A stretch of 24,138 bases of DNA from an uncultured Bacteroidales bacterium (GCA_900546395.1 URDD01000040.1:1-24138), one strand, 5' to 3'. Positions 1-8,770 are shown, counted from the first letter of the stretch. Notes: generated by a model from the sequence alone, not told the origin. A program made the numbers and translations.

Positions 1-1325
1 TGTCCTCTGTCGGCCTTCAATGCGGAATTTTTTATTGCCTCAAATGCAAGCTCCTTATCAAAGCCCCCGAATCCCTTGACAATAGCGTCAGCGACAGGAA
101 TGATTCCAGGATTGCCTACCATACAGTCTGTTTCACACCCCATGAGATGCCATACGGGAAGTTTGCCCTGCTGACGGTAGATATTAAGCATAGTATTCAT
201 CATATCAGGCATTTTCTCCTGATGAATCAGGGTCATCAGCGGAAATGCAGCCCTGTAAGTATCCCAAAGAGAGAATGTCGTATAGTTTACAAAACCTTCC
301 GGACCATGGTTCTGATGATCCGCACCGTAATAGCTTCCATCTACGTCACAGAATACTGAAGGAGCTATCATTGTATGGTACAAAGCTGTATAGAACACGC
401 GACGTGCAACATCATCAGAAGTCTCTACTCTGACCTTTGAAAGCTCGGCATTCCATGCGGCATCGGCAGCCTTTGCAACAGCATCAAAATCCCATCCGGC
501 AAGTTCTGACTCCAGATTTTTCTTTGCCCCCTCGATGCTCACCGGAGACAAAGCCACTTTGAGGAGCACCTTTTCATTGTCCGATGTACTGAAAGATGCG
601 CGCGCATACATATTGTCTTTTCCGGCAAGTTCAAAGCTGTCAAAAGGCTTTGAAAACTCTGCAACGAAATAAATCCTCTGGTCATTGGCCCAACCTTTTG
701 AGTATCTGTAGCCTACAACACGGTTATTTCCTTCCGGCCTCATTTCTGTCTTTACAGGATCGTCCCAGCAACCTCCATTTTCAAGGTCGAAAACCAAAGC
801 TGCCTTATCAGAAGCCGGAAAAGTATATCTATGCATTCCGACACGTGCCGTTGCTGTCATTTCTGCTGTAATGCCATAACGCATAAGAGGAACGCTGTAA
901 TATCCCGGCCTGCTAATCTCACGACTGCGGTCTGCATACGACCACATACCTGAATTCTGGTCTTCCTCAGTACCTCTTGCATACACTACGTCTCCTGTGA
1001 CAGGCATCACCGTCACATCAAAAAGGTCACCTATTCCGGTTCCGCTGAGGTGAGTATGAGAAAATCCTATTACTGTAGAATCGCTGACATGGTATCCGGA
1101 ACACCAGTCCCAGGACTCCGGGATACTGGTCGGACCCAGCTGGACAAAACCGAATGGGACGTTTGCACCTACAAACACATGACCGTGTCCTCCGGTACCG
1201 ATCTTTGTATCGACATAGCCGGTAAGGCTTTCCGGAGCAGAAGAGCCGGCACAGCCTGCAATTGCAAGAGCTGCAAGACCTGCCGCAACAAAACTTCCTG
1301 CCAAATTAATCTTGTTAAAGTTCAT
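1..1325 (-). CDS. GH92 family alpha-mannosidase, lipoprotein (partial, C-terminus off window)
   Basis: This is the last gene of the leftward mannoside operon and it runs off the left edge after 441 codons, so it has no stop in the window. The start is the ATG at 1323-1325. The N-terminus is a lipoprotein signal ending in AIAGC, with the lipidated cysteine at residue 25. The protein then opens like a GH92 enzyme (GYVDTKIGTGGHGHVFVGA, GFSHTHLSGTG) and carries the family motif TFSLWDTYR around residues 351-359. The catalytic-acid and GNDD regions would lie beyond the edge. GH92 enzymes are calcium-dependent exo-alpha-mannosidases acting on N-glycan and yeast-type mannosides. The residues after Cys25 (AGSSAPES) lack the acidic lipoprotein-export signal of surface lipoproteins, so a periplasm-facing location is somewhat likelier. 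The gap to the upstream GH92 gene is 43 bases. The linkage cleaved cannot be told from sequence. Confidence 0.93.
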   Translation of the reverse strand, partial: MNFNKINLAGSFVAAGLAALAIAGCAGSSAPESLTGYVDTKIGTGGHGHVFVGANVPFGFVQLGPTSIPESWDWCSGYHVSDSTVIGFSHTHLSGTGIGDLFDVTVMPVTGDVVYARGTEEDQNSGMWSYADRSREISRPGYYSVPLMRYGITAEMTATARVGMHRYTFPASDKAALVFDLENGGCWDDPVKTEMRPEGNNRVVGYRYSKGWANDQRIYFVAEFSKPFDSFELAGKDNMYARASFSTSDNEKVLLKVALSPVSIEGAKKNLESELAGWDFDAVAKAADAAWNAELSKVRVETSDDVARRVFYTALYHTMIAPSVFCDVDGSYYGADHQNHGPEGFVNYTTFSLWDTYRAAFPLMTLIHQEKMPDMMNTMLNIYRQQGKLPVWHLMGCETDCMVGNPGIIPVADAIVKGFGGFDKELAFEAIKNSALKADRG

Positions 1326-1368
1326 ATTTCTATTCAATTAAATTATCCGTCTTAGAAGCTGTTAAATG

Positions 1369-3642
1369 CTATTTGCAGTCAAATACCACTTTCCCTCCTT
1401 CAAGCAGAGTATCATGGTCTATGCGGAACGAAGATGTACGCCCGCCTACTGCCACCTTACGCACATAACCATCGCCTGTCCTCTCCAAAACAAGCCTGCC
1501 GGTATTATGACAGGAAGAATCAAGTTCAATCTCCACCTTGTCAAAAACAGGAGCAGTCAATGTATAGAACGGCTCTCCCGGACAGTCCGGATAGAACCCC
1601 ATCATAGAAAACACAGCCCATGCAGACATTGTTCCCGTATCATCATTTCCAGGAATTCCGTCAGGCTGGTCAGTATAGTACCTGTCCAGCAATTCACGGA
1701 CAGTTTTCTGGGTGCGCCACTGCTCTCCCTTGAAATAGCTGAAAAGATATGGATAAGCTATATCAGGCTCATTTGCAGGATCATACAGTCCTTCATCAAA
1801 AACTTTCTGAAGTTTATCCACAAATTTTTTCCTGCCACCCATAAGAGCAGCCAGGCCTTCTACGTCATGAGGAACATAGAAAGTATAGTTCCAGGCACTT
1901 CCTTCATGGAAGCCGGGAGCAGTCTCGAAATTCTCACCCTGACGAGGATTGAAAGGAGAATAGAACGAGCCGTCTTTCATCAGCGGTCTTAAAGTTCCAT
2001 ACTCCGGACAATAGTAATGTCTGTATCCGAGAGACGCTTTTCTGAAACGTTCCGCATCCTCCTTATGTCCAAGGGAATCAGCCAGAATCGCCAGAGCATT
2101 GTCTGCCACATAATATTCAAGGGCATGAGAAACAGCATTGTCTCCGGAAAGGTCAGCAGAATAGACTCCTAACGGAATATATCCCGATTCAATATAGGCA
2201 TCGACATCCGGGCGCATCTTATTATTCTTTCCAGGAGTAGTAGCTGACTTTACAAAAGCCTCGTATGCAGTTTCAATATCAAAATCTCTCAAACCTTTGA
2301 ACCATGTATCTGCAATAACAGGAATTGCGGGATCGCCCTCCATAGTAAAAGTCTCACGGCCGTAAAGTTCCCATTTAGGCATCCAGCCCCATTCCTCATA
2401 TATACCTATCATCGAACGGACCATATCAAGCTGACGCTTAGGATAGACAAGAGTCATAAGCTGGTGTACGTTCCTGTAAGTATCCCACAATGAGAATACT
2501 GTATATCTGTTCTCCCCGGCTCCGACCTTTCCGACACCGTCATTTTCCATAAGAGGATACTCTCCGTTTACGTCATTTAGAACATTAGGATGGATAAGAG
2601 TGTGGTATAGAGCTGTATAGAAAACAGTCTTGTCTTTTTCCGTACCTCCTGTAACCTTGATTTTAGAAAGATCATTTTCCCATAGCGCAGATGCAGCAGC
2701 CTTCACTCCGTCAAAGTCAAATCCGTTCTGCTCTGCCTCCAGGTTTTCCCAGGCATTTTCAGTACTTACAAAAGAAACTCCCATCTGGACTTCTATCTGC
2801 TCCCCTTCCTCAGTGTCAAAAGAAAACCAGTAACCTATGTCATCTCCTGCAAGTTCTCGACCGTAACGGGTGTAAAGTTTGTATTTTCCGTTATCAGGAG
2901 TCCACTCGGCTTCTACACCTTTCATTTCTCTCTGCTTTTTCCAGAATCCGCTCTCTTTCGGCGTCTTGCTGACTCTCAGAGCAAAGTATATAGGAAAAAC
3001 AGCCTGAGGATTATAGCAGAAAGTTCCCAGAAGTCTCATGCCCTCGATTTCCGTATCACTCACCTTACGCACCATAGCGCCGGTCTCATTTGTCAGACCT
3101 TCACCAAGATTGAGAAGGATATTTCCACGGCCTTCAGGGAAAGTATATCTTTCAGCTGATGTACGCATAGTAGCAGTAACTTCTGTCTTTATGCCGTATG
3201 CTGAAAGAGTATTGGTATAATATCCCGGAACAGCCTGTTCTTCTGTATATTCCGAACCATACAGATGATAATCCACCTGAAGAGGTCCAGAAGTAGGCAT
3301 CGTAAGAAGCGCTCCGAGTTCAGGACACCCCACACCACTCAGATTGACATGAGAATAGCCTGTAAAGAATTTGTTTTCAAAACAATATGGCGTTGACCAC
3401 CATCTGCTGTCCTTATCATAGACATTCAGTTCAGACCCCATTACATTAAATGGGGAAACAGACATCATTCCATTGGGACAGATAGCTCCCGGATTTGTAG
3501 TTCCGAAATTCGTAGTTCCTATAAAGGGATTGACGTAACTGCAAACACCATCCTGCGGTATTTGCGAGACGGTGTCTCGTGCCAGGACGACCTGGGCAAG
3601 AGACACCGCCGCCAAAGTTATGATCGTAAGTCTGAATTTCAT
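1369..3642 (-). CDS. GH92 family exo-alpha-mannosidase, secreted
   Basis: Complete 757-residue GH92 enzyme, normal length for the family (about 700-800). An N-terminal signal peptide ends near residue 21 (VVLA before RDTV) with no lipobox cysteine, so it is probably a soluble periplasmic protein, unlike the lipoprotein GH92 that follows it. Family landmarks are a PFIGTTNFGTTNPGA opening, SLWDTYR around W386, HEGSAWNYTFYVPHD with the likely catalytic acid Glu580, and GNDDTGTMSAW with Asp667/Asp668 in the catalytic-base region. The expected activity is removal of terminal alpha-mannose with inversion. It lies 12 bases downstream of the GH130 gene and 43 bases upstream of the second GH92, so the genes are almost certainly co-transcribed. 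Two adjacent GH92 paralogues usually mean different linkage specificity (alpha-1,2, -1,3, -1,6), but the sequence does not say which is which. The start ATG has a purine-rich AAGGAA just upstream. Confidence 0.96.
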   Translation of the reverse strand: MKFRLTIITLAAVSLAQVVLARDTVSQIPQDGVCSYVNPFIGTTNFGTTNPGAICPNGMMSVSPFNVMGSELNVYDKDSRWWSTPYCFENKFFTGYSHVNLSGVGCPELGALLTMPTSGPLQVDYHLYGSEYTEEQAVPGYYTNTLSAYGIKTEVTATMRTSAERYTFPEGRGNILLNLGEGLTNETGAMVRKVSDTEIEGMRLLGTFCYNPQAVFPIYFALRVSKTPKESGFWKKQREMKGVEAEWTPDNGKYKLYTRYGRELAGDDIGYWFSFDTEEGEQIEVQMGVSFVSTENAWENLEAEQNGFDFDGVKAAASALWENDLSKIKVTGGTEKDKTVFYTALYHTLIHPNVLNDVNGEYPLMENDGVGKVGAGENRYTVFSLWDTYRNVHQLMTLVYPKRQLDMVRSMIGIYEEWGWMPKWELYGRETFTMEGDPAIPVIADTWFKGLRDFDIETAYEAFVKSATTPGKNNKMRPDVDAYIESGYIPLGVYSADLSGDNAVSHALEYYVADNALAILADSLGHKEDAERFRKASLGYRHYYCPEYGTLRPLMKDGSFYSPFNPRQGENFETAPGFHEGSAWNYTFYVPHDVEGLAALMGGRKKFVDKLQKVFDEGLYDPANEPDIAYPYLFSYFKGEQWRTQKTVRELLDRYYTDQPDGIPGNDDTGTMSAWAVFSMMGFYPDCPGEPFYTLTAPVFDKVEIELDSSCHNTGRLVLERTGDGYVRKVAVGGRTSSFRIDHDTLLEGGKVVFDCK

Positions 3643-3654
3643 TCTTCCTTAAGA

Positions 3655-4656
3655 TTATAATATGCTTGTCTTTTTGGTAAAATCAATAATCTCAGGTATA
3701 TATCCGAATGCAAGTCCCACTACAGTATCAGCACATCCGTAATAAACAGCTACGCGGCCTGTCTCCGGATCATGAAGTGAAGCGCAAGGGAAACATACAT
3801 TAGGAACATCACCTGTACACTCATAAATAGTCTCAGGGTGCAGAAGATAAGGACCTGTACGGGCAATCGCCTTCCATGGCTGCTCCAAATCAAGAAGGGC
3901 AGAACCGAAAGAGTAGTTGTATCCCTGGCATGTACGGTGTACTCCGTGATAGAACATAAGCCATCCTTCAGAAGTCTCAATAGGAACAGGGCCTGCTCCT
4001 ATCTTACAGCACTGCCATGCACTCTTTTCAAAATCAGACGGTCCCATTACAAAACGATGGTGTCCCCAATACTCCAGATCAGGTGATTCAGAATAGAAGA
4101 TATCTCCGAACGGAGTATGTCCGGTATCACTCGGACGTGACAGCATTGCAAACTTGCCGTTTATCTTACGAGGAAACAGTACTCCGTTTCGGTTATACGG
4201 AAGAAATGCATTCTCTAACTGATGGAAAGTCTTGAAATCCTCCGTCCATGCTATACCGATAGTAGGCCCGTGGTATCCGTTACACCAGGTAACATAATAG
4301 CGATCTTCTATCTTGCAGACTCTCGGATCATATCCGTAAACCCAATCCTTAACCTCAGGAATATCACAGTCAAATTTCAAAGTCTCAGGGTCAAGCTCCC
4401 ATTTCAGTCCATCCTTTGAAAATCCGACATGCAGAGTCATTCTGATATTGGTATCATCACAACGGAAAACTCCGGCATAACCATCCTTGAAAGGAACTAC
4501 GGCAGAATTGAATATACTGTTTGAGTTCGGAAGCAGATCTCTGGGAATGACAGGATTCGCAGAATATCTCCACATTACCTTTTCTGAACCAGACGGACGC
4601 TCTTCCCAAGGCATTGCAGGAAGCGGCGCACCTACGATATTTATTTTTTTATCCAT
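3655..4656 (-). CDS. GH130 beta-1,4-mannosyl phosphorylase (probably mannosyl-N-acetylglucosamine phosphorylase)
   Basis: A 333-residue protein with no signal peptide, the usual size of a cytoplasmic GH130 phosphorylase. The five-bladed propeller is recognisable from NPVIPRDLLPNSNSIFNSA near the start, the YDPR motif with the expected catalytic Asp110, the basic stretch NRNGVLFPRKINGKFAMLSRPS, and GAGPVPIETSEGWLMFYHGVH. In phosphorylase members, basic residues in these segments bind phosphate. The reaction would be Man-beta-1,4-GlcNAc (or another beta-mannoside) plus phosphate giving alpha-mannose-1-phosphate and the released sugar. The context (MFS transporter 28 bases upstream, GH92 genes downstream) matches the Bacteroides thetaiotaomicron BT1032-BT1034 arrangement, in which BT1033 is the characterised N-glycan mannosyl-GlcNAc phosphorylase. 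The GlcNAc specificity is inferred from that context; mannobiose or mannosyl-glucose remain possible. Confidence 0.93.
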   Translation of the reverse strand: MDKKINIVGAPLPAMPWEERPSGSEKVMWRYSANPVIPRDLLPNSNSIFNSAVVPFKDGYAGVFRCDDTNIRMTLHVGFSKDGLKWELDPETLKFDCDIPEVKDWVYGYDPRVCKIEDRYYVTWCNGYHGPTIGIAWTEDFKTFHQLENAFLPYNRNGVLFPRKINGKFAMLSRPSDTGHTPFGDIFYSESPDLEYWGHHRFVMGPSDFEKSAWQCCKIGAGPVPIETSEGWLMFYHGVHRTCQGYNYSFGSALLDLEQPWKAIARTGPYLLHPETIYECTGDVPNVCFPCASLHDPETGRVAVYYGCADTVVGLAFGYIPEIIDFTKKTSIL

Positions 4657-4684
4657 TGTAATAATTTATTAGTGAATTAATTGT

Positions 4685-5992
4685 CTATTTGTCTTTCTGA
4701 ACATTGTCAGGATAAGTGAAAGGCAGGAATTTAGTCATTGCAAATACAGGTATGACTGCAAGCATTACCACTATGAAGAACATCTTGTATCCAAGAGCAT
4801 CACTGAGGAATCCTGAAACCGCACCAGTCATCATAACTGAGAGATTCATGATTCCTGAGGCAAAAGCGTAATGCGCCATCTGGTGTTTTCCAGGCGCCAC
4901 CTGCTGCATCATAAACAAGGTCAGACCTACAAAACCGAAGCCATAACCAAAATACTCAAGAACAATACCGCTTCCTATCAGCCAGGTTGAAGACGGCTGG
5001 GCTATAGCAAAATATGTATATATCAAAAACGGAATATTGAAAATACACACCAATGAGAAAAGCGCTTTTTTAAGACCTATCCTGGAAATATAATATCCTG
5101 CCGCCAGTGAACCGAGGACAAATGCTGCAGCTCCGAATGTACCGTAAAACAGACCTATCTGCTTTTCTGTAAGTCCGAGACCTCCGGAAGCGACATCTGC
5201 CTTAAGGAAAAGAGGGACAATTTTCATCACGAAACCTTCTCCCAAACGGTAGAAGATAATGAAAGCTATATACAGCCATATATGCTTCTTGCTGAAAAAG
5301 TCCTTGATAACAACCCATAGTTCAGTCATCACTTCTGAAGCCGTCCTGTTCTCAGGCTTGGCTGCAGCACCTCCTGAAGGGAGGGTCTTCGCATGATACA
5401 GTCCGAGAACCAAAAGTATGATACCGCATACTGATATGATTATTGTCCATGCAGGAAGGGCAGCCTCGATTTCCGTAGCCCCTGCAGCGCGATAGAATTC
5501 CATCAGCATTCCTGCTATATAAACCAGAAGGCCTGTAGCCAGAAGTTTTGCCAAATTATAGAAAGCACCCTGCCAGCCAATATATTTTGCCTGGTCCTGC
5601 TGGGAGAGTTCAGCCATATAAAGTCCGTCAAGAGCAATATCGTGAGTAGCTCCGCTCATGGCAATAACTGCAAGGATGGCGATGCTTACAGCAAAGAATG
5701 AAGGCAAATGCAAGGCCAGAGCCACCAGGCCGAAGCCTACACCTGAAATAAGCTGGGTGGCAACAACGAAAAACTTCTTTGTCTTGAAAATCTCAAGGAA
5801 AGGGCTCCAAAGGAATTTTATTGTCCAGGGAAACATTATTATGGAAGTCCACAGCGCAATCCGGCTGTCTTCAATACCCAATCCCTTAAACATCAATACA
5901 CACACTACATTAAGAACTACAAATGGCATTCCCATTGCAAAATATGCACTCGGGACCCATCTCAAAGGGGAACTGTTTTTGCTGTTCATCAT
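4685..5992 (-). CDS. MFS transporter, probably beta-mannosyl disaccharide importer
   Basis: A 435-residue polytopic inner-membrane protein with about twelve hydrophobic segments and a central cytoplasmic loop around residues 200-220, as expected for the major facilitator superfamily. The segment MSGATHDIALDGLYMAELS resembles the AmpG-like branch of MFS, which carries amino-sugar and muropeptide substrates. It is the first gene of the operon with GH130 and two GH92 enzymes, so the inferred role is import of the core disaccharide left after alpha-mannose trimming. The gene begins with two successive ATGs (5990-5992 and 5987-5989) and either could be used. A Bacteroidetes-type promoter lies about 25 bases upstream. 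There is no SusC/SusD pair in this part of the operon, so outer-membrane passage must rely on a system outside the window. Confidence 0.92.
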   Translation of the reverse strand: MMNSKNSSPLRWVPSAYFAMGMPFVVLNVVCVLMFKGLGIEDSRIALWTSIIMFPWTIKFLWSPFLEIFKTKKFFVVATQLISGVGFGLVALALHLPSFFAVSIAILAVIAMSGATHDIALDGLYMAELSQQDQAKYIGWQGAFYNLAKLLATGLLVYIAGMLMEFYRAAGATEIEAALPAWTIIISVCGIILLVLGLYHAKTLPSGGAAAKPENRTASEVMTELWVVIKDFFSKKHIWLYIAFIIFYRLGEGFVMKIVPLFLKADVASGGLGLTEKQIGLFYGTFGAAAFVLGSLAAGYYISRIGLKKALFSLVCIFNIPFLIYTYFAIAQPSSTWLIGSGIVLEYFGYGFGFVGLTLFMMQQVAPGKHQMAHYAFASGIMNLSVMMTGAVSGFLSDALGYKMFFIVVMLAVIPVFAMTKFLPFTYPDNVQKDK

Positions 5993-6014
5993 TATATGAT
6001 AATGGTTTAAGCGT

Positions 6015-6044
6015 CAAAGATACGAAATGTTTCAATTACTTCAA
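6015..6044 (-). promoter_or_regulatory. Predicted promoter of the mannoside operon
   Basis: The minus strand carries TATCTTTG at 6015-6022, an exact match to the Bacteroidetes sigma-ABfr -7 consensus TAnnTTTG. A TTGA lies about 18 bases upstream at 6041-6044 and could serve as the -33 element. Transcription would start near 6008, giving a short leader of about 16 bases before the MFS start codon. Confidence 0.6.
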
Positions 6045-6050
6045 TCCTTT

Positions 6051-6082
6051 TTCGCATCTGAAGATATAAATCGTTATCTTTG
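6051..6082 (+). promoter_or_regulatory. Predicted promoter of the RelA/SpoT gene
   Basis: TATCTTTG at 6075-6082 matches the Bacteroidetes -7 consensus exactly. A TTCG/TTTTCG at 6049-6054, 20 bases upstream, fits a -33 element. The predicted start near 6089 leaves about 40 bases before the ATG at 6129. The box is identical to the divergent one at 6015-6022. Confidence 0.6.
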
Positions 6083-6128
6083 GAATTGAGTTAAAAAAAT
6101 AGATGTAGCATATAAAACAAACTTCGCG

Positions 6129-8297
6129 ATGGACAGAATTGACGAATTGTTCCCTTCATACGATGAAAAAGGAAAAGAGTTGGTCAGGGCAGCATACCGC
6201 ATAGCCGAAGTTGCACTTGACGGACATACAAGAGGAAACGGAAAGCCGTTTATCGAACATCCGGCAGGAGTCGCAAAAATAGCAGCTGACGAAATAGGTC
6301 TGCCTCCGGAGTGCATTGCAGCTGTTTTCCTGCACGAGGCGACCAGGTTTCATCCGGACATAGACATAACTTCAGGACAAAATTTCGGGAAAGATGTATT
6401 TACAATGGTAGATGGACTTAACAAGATTTCCACCATCAAGCCAAAGGATACCAGACTCGAAGCAGAAAACTATAAGAAACTTATTGTATCCTACTCCAAA
6501 GATCCGCGTGTCACAGTGCTGAAACTGGCTGACAGACTTGAAGTCATGCGGTCCCTTGAGATTTTCCCTAAACTTTCCAGAGAAAGGAAAATACTCGAGA
6601 CGCTGATGCTTTACATTCCGCTTGCCCACCAGCTCGGGCTTTACAATATGAAAAGCGAGATGGAAGACATCTACTTCAAATATGCAGAGGCAGAACAATA
6701 TAGGGCAATCACCAACAAACTGAAGGCTACAGAAAAGGACAGACAGAAACTGATGACCCAGTTCATCGAGCCGCTGAAACAGTCCCTTTCAGACGCCGGT
6801 ATCAAATACAAGCTGAAAATCCGGACAAAGACAGCATACTCTATATGGAGGAAGATGCAGAAACAGAAAGTGCCGTTTGAAAATGTCTATGATGTGTTCG
6901 CTATCCGGTTCATAATAGACTGTGATGCTGACAGGGAGACCGAGCACGCACTATGCTGGAAGGTATTCTCCTATGTAACAGAAGAATACGAATCCGACAC
7001 AAACAGACTGAGAGACTGGATTTCCAATCCTAAACCCAACGGATACGAATCGCTCCACATCACAGTAAAAAACAGCGACAATGTATATCTGGAAGTTCAG
7101 ATAAGGACCAAGAGGATGGATGATATGGCAGAAAACGGTCTGGCATCTCACTGGTCATATAAAGGAATCAAGCACGAAGCCACTCTTGACAAATGGCTGG
7201 CATCCGTGCGCTCTGCACTTGAACATCCGCAGGGTACATCCGATGCAGAATCGGAACAATACTATAAAGATGACCTTCCTGAGCCGCCGTCAAAGGAAAT
7301 CTTCGTATTCACCCCTTCAGGCGAACTGCGCAAACTCCCTGCAGGAGCAAGCGTGCTGGACTTCGCCTTTGATATACATTCCAACCTGGGTGTAAAATGC
7401 TCCGGCGGAAAGATAAACGGAAAAGCTGTCCCTATCAAAGAAAAGCTTAAGACCGGTGACATTGTGGAAATAATGAGTTCGAAGAACCAGAAACCTTCAC
7501 AGGACTGGCTGAATTTTGTAGTGTCATCAAAAGCCCGTACAAAAATCAAGCAAAAACTCAGTGAGGCTGAATTCCAGAAAGCGGCAGAGGGAAAGGAACT
7601 GTTGGGTAGAAGGCTGAAAAACTGGAAAATGGAGCTTGATGACGAGACCCTTTCCTCCCTTATGAAAAAACTTCAGTATAAGACTGTGAACGCTTTCTAT
7701 GCAGCCGTAGGTGATGAAACCTTAGACGTGGCAGACATAAAAGAAATGATTCTCAGCATAACTGATGGAAAGGGAAAGGAGCTGCAGGAAAACGATGAAG
7801 TCCACGACAAAAAAACCTGGGACGGAAAAGACGTATCAACAGATGATATTCTGATACTCAGTGCTAAAAACGTAAAAAACCTGGATTACAAAATGGCCAA
7901 ATGCTGCAACCCGGTATATGGCGACGATGTATTCGGATTCGTTTCAATAAAGGAAGGCATAAAAATCCACAGGATTTCGTGTCCTAATGCTGCCAGGCTT
8001 ATAGAAAGATATCCGTACAGAATCCAGAAAGTAAAATGGAGCGACTCGCCGAGTACTACAAGTTTCCAGACAACACTGCGCATAGTGGCAGCTCTGGAGG
8101 CATCCTCCATAAACGAAGTGATCGACGTGATAAACACCTTCAAGGCGTCCATCAGGTCGTTCACATCAAATGAAAATGCCAAAAACGGCACATACGACAT
8201 AACCGTAACCTTATCTATCCCAAGCAATATGGAACTGGACAAGATACTCTCACTTCTGCGGATGAAGCGCAATGTACTGAAAGTCACCCGCAATTAG
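6129..8297 (+). CDS. relA: RelA/SpoT family (p)ppGpp synthetase with degenerate hydrolase domain
   Basis: A 722-residue long-form RSH enzyme of the stringent response, cytoplasmic, making (p)ppGpp from ATP and GTP/GDP. Domain order is HD (about 30-180), synthetase (about 220-350), TGS (about 390-455), helical region, zinc-finger/CC domain (Cys592-Cys593) and C-terminal ACT (about 645-722). The synthetase looks intact: Asp255 in YDVFAIR, NGYESLH, and Glu322 in EVQIRT. A charge motif RLRD (293-296) resembles the RxKD of bifunctional enzymes more than the ExDD of RelA. The HD domain keeps His44, His69 and Asp135, but the usual HDxxED reads HEATRF (Glu70, Arg73, Phe74) and the HNM after ADRL is EVM. 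Loss of these residues predicts little or no hydrolase activity. The symbol reflects synthetase-only function; a separate SpoT-like enzyme is expected elsewhere in the genome. Confidence 0.95.
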   Translation: MDRIDELFPSYDEKGKELVRAAYRIAEVALDGHTRGNGKPFIEHPAGVAKIAADEIGLPPECIAAVFLHEATRFHPDIDITSGQNFGKDVFTMVDGLNKISTIKPKDTRLEAENYKKLIVSYSKDPRVTVLKLADRLEVMRSLEIFPKLSRERKILETLMLYIPLAHQLGLYNMKSEMEDIYFKYAEAEQYRAITNKLKATEKDRQKLMTQFIEPLKQSLSDAGIKYKLKIRTKTAYSIWRKMQKQKVPFENVYDVFAIRFIIDCDADRETEHALCWKVFSYVTEEYESDTNRLRDWISNPKPNGYESLHITVKNSDNVYLEVQIRTKRMDDMAENGLASHWSYKGIKHEATLDKWLASVRSALEHPQGTSDAESEQYYKDDLPEPPSKEIFVFTPSGELRKLPAGASVLDFAFDIHSNLGVKCSGGKINGKAVPIKEKLKTGDIVEIMSSKNQKPSQDWLNFVVSSKARTKIKQKLSEAEFQKAAEGKELLGRRLKNWKMELDDETLSSLMKKLQYKTVNAFYAAVGDETLDVADIKEMILSITDGKGKELQENDEVHDKKTWDGKDVSTDDILILSAKNVKNLDYKMAKCCNPVYGDDVFGFVSIKEGIKIHRISCPNAARLIERYPYRIQKVKWSDSPSTTSFQTTLRIVAALEASSINEVIDVINTFKASIRSFTSNENAKNGTYDITVTLSIPSNMELDKILSLLRMKRNVLKVTRN

Positions 8298-8770
8298 TCT
8301 TCGACTTCGCAGCCCCGGAAATAAAAGTCCGAGGCTGCTTTTTCTTCAGTAAAGCAGAAATATGTCATCTCGGCTTCGGAGCATACTTCACCATTGTAAA
8401 TGATACAGGCTGAAATGAATGCGAAGTTTCGTTTTGTCTCCTTTATATGTGCCCTGACTTCAAGTTTCTCCCCTGCTCCTGTAGATACAGGTTTCCTGTA
8501 CTTTATGTTCAAGTTTGTAGTCATACCGGCAGTCTGGAGTTTGCGTGCAATCACCCATGCCGCTATTTCATCCATCAGTGCAGCCTGAATCCCTCCGTGA
8601 AGAGTCTTAAGCCAGCCCTGATAATTGTCTGACGGAGTCCAGAAAGAGACTATTTCATCTCCGTCTTCGTAAAACTCCATTTTAAGTCCGTAAGGATTTT
8701 CAGGTGCACACCCGAAACAGTTGTACCCGTCCTTTACGAGATCCTTCCAAGGATTAATGATTTTCTTCAT
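8294..8770 (-). CDS. PaaI/hotdog-fold thioesterase
   Basis: A 158-residue hotdog-fold protein of the PaaI acyl-CoA thioesterase group. The motif HGGIQAALMDEIAAW in the middle of the protein carries the family HGG and the Asp-Glu pair used in catalysis. The N-terminal NCFGCAPENPYGLKMEF, with its CxxC, is common in this subgroup. I chose the ATG at 8768-8770 (MKKIINPWKDL) because the in-frame extension upstream is rich in arginine, has no conserved look, and would overlap queF. The gene is the last of a minus-strand series after queF (73-base gap) and converges on relA, overlapping it by 4 bases so that the two stop codons interlock. The substrate is unknown; a housekeeping acyl-CoA clearing role is the usual guess for such proteins. 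Confidence 0.88.
   Translation of the reverse strand: MKKIINPWKDLVKDGYNCFGCAPENPYGLKMEFYEDGDEIVSFWTPSDNYQGWLKTLHGGIQAALMDEIAAWVIARKLQTAGMTTNLNIKYRKPVSTGAGEKLEVRAHIKETKRNFAFISACIIYNGEVCSEAEMTYFCFTEEKAASDFYFRGCEVED
8309..8343 (+). terminator. Intrinsic terminator of relA, inside the thioesterase gene
   Basis: The stem GCAGCC (8309-8314) pairs with GGCTGC (8333-8338). After one mismatch the stem continues with CGGA (8316-8319) pairing TCCG (8328-8331), closing on an 8-base loop. Five T residues follow (8339-8343), then CTT. The T-run is on the plus strand only, so it should terminate relA, 12 bases past its stop. It lies within the final codons of the convergent thioesterase gene. Confidence 0.8.

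Noticed and set aside
1366..1992. 208-codon open frame on the plus strand
   Set aside because: It is antisense to the GH92 gene, whose motifs and signal peptide are clear. The translated product is rich in Cys, His, Arg and Ser without family resemblance.
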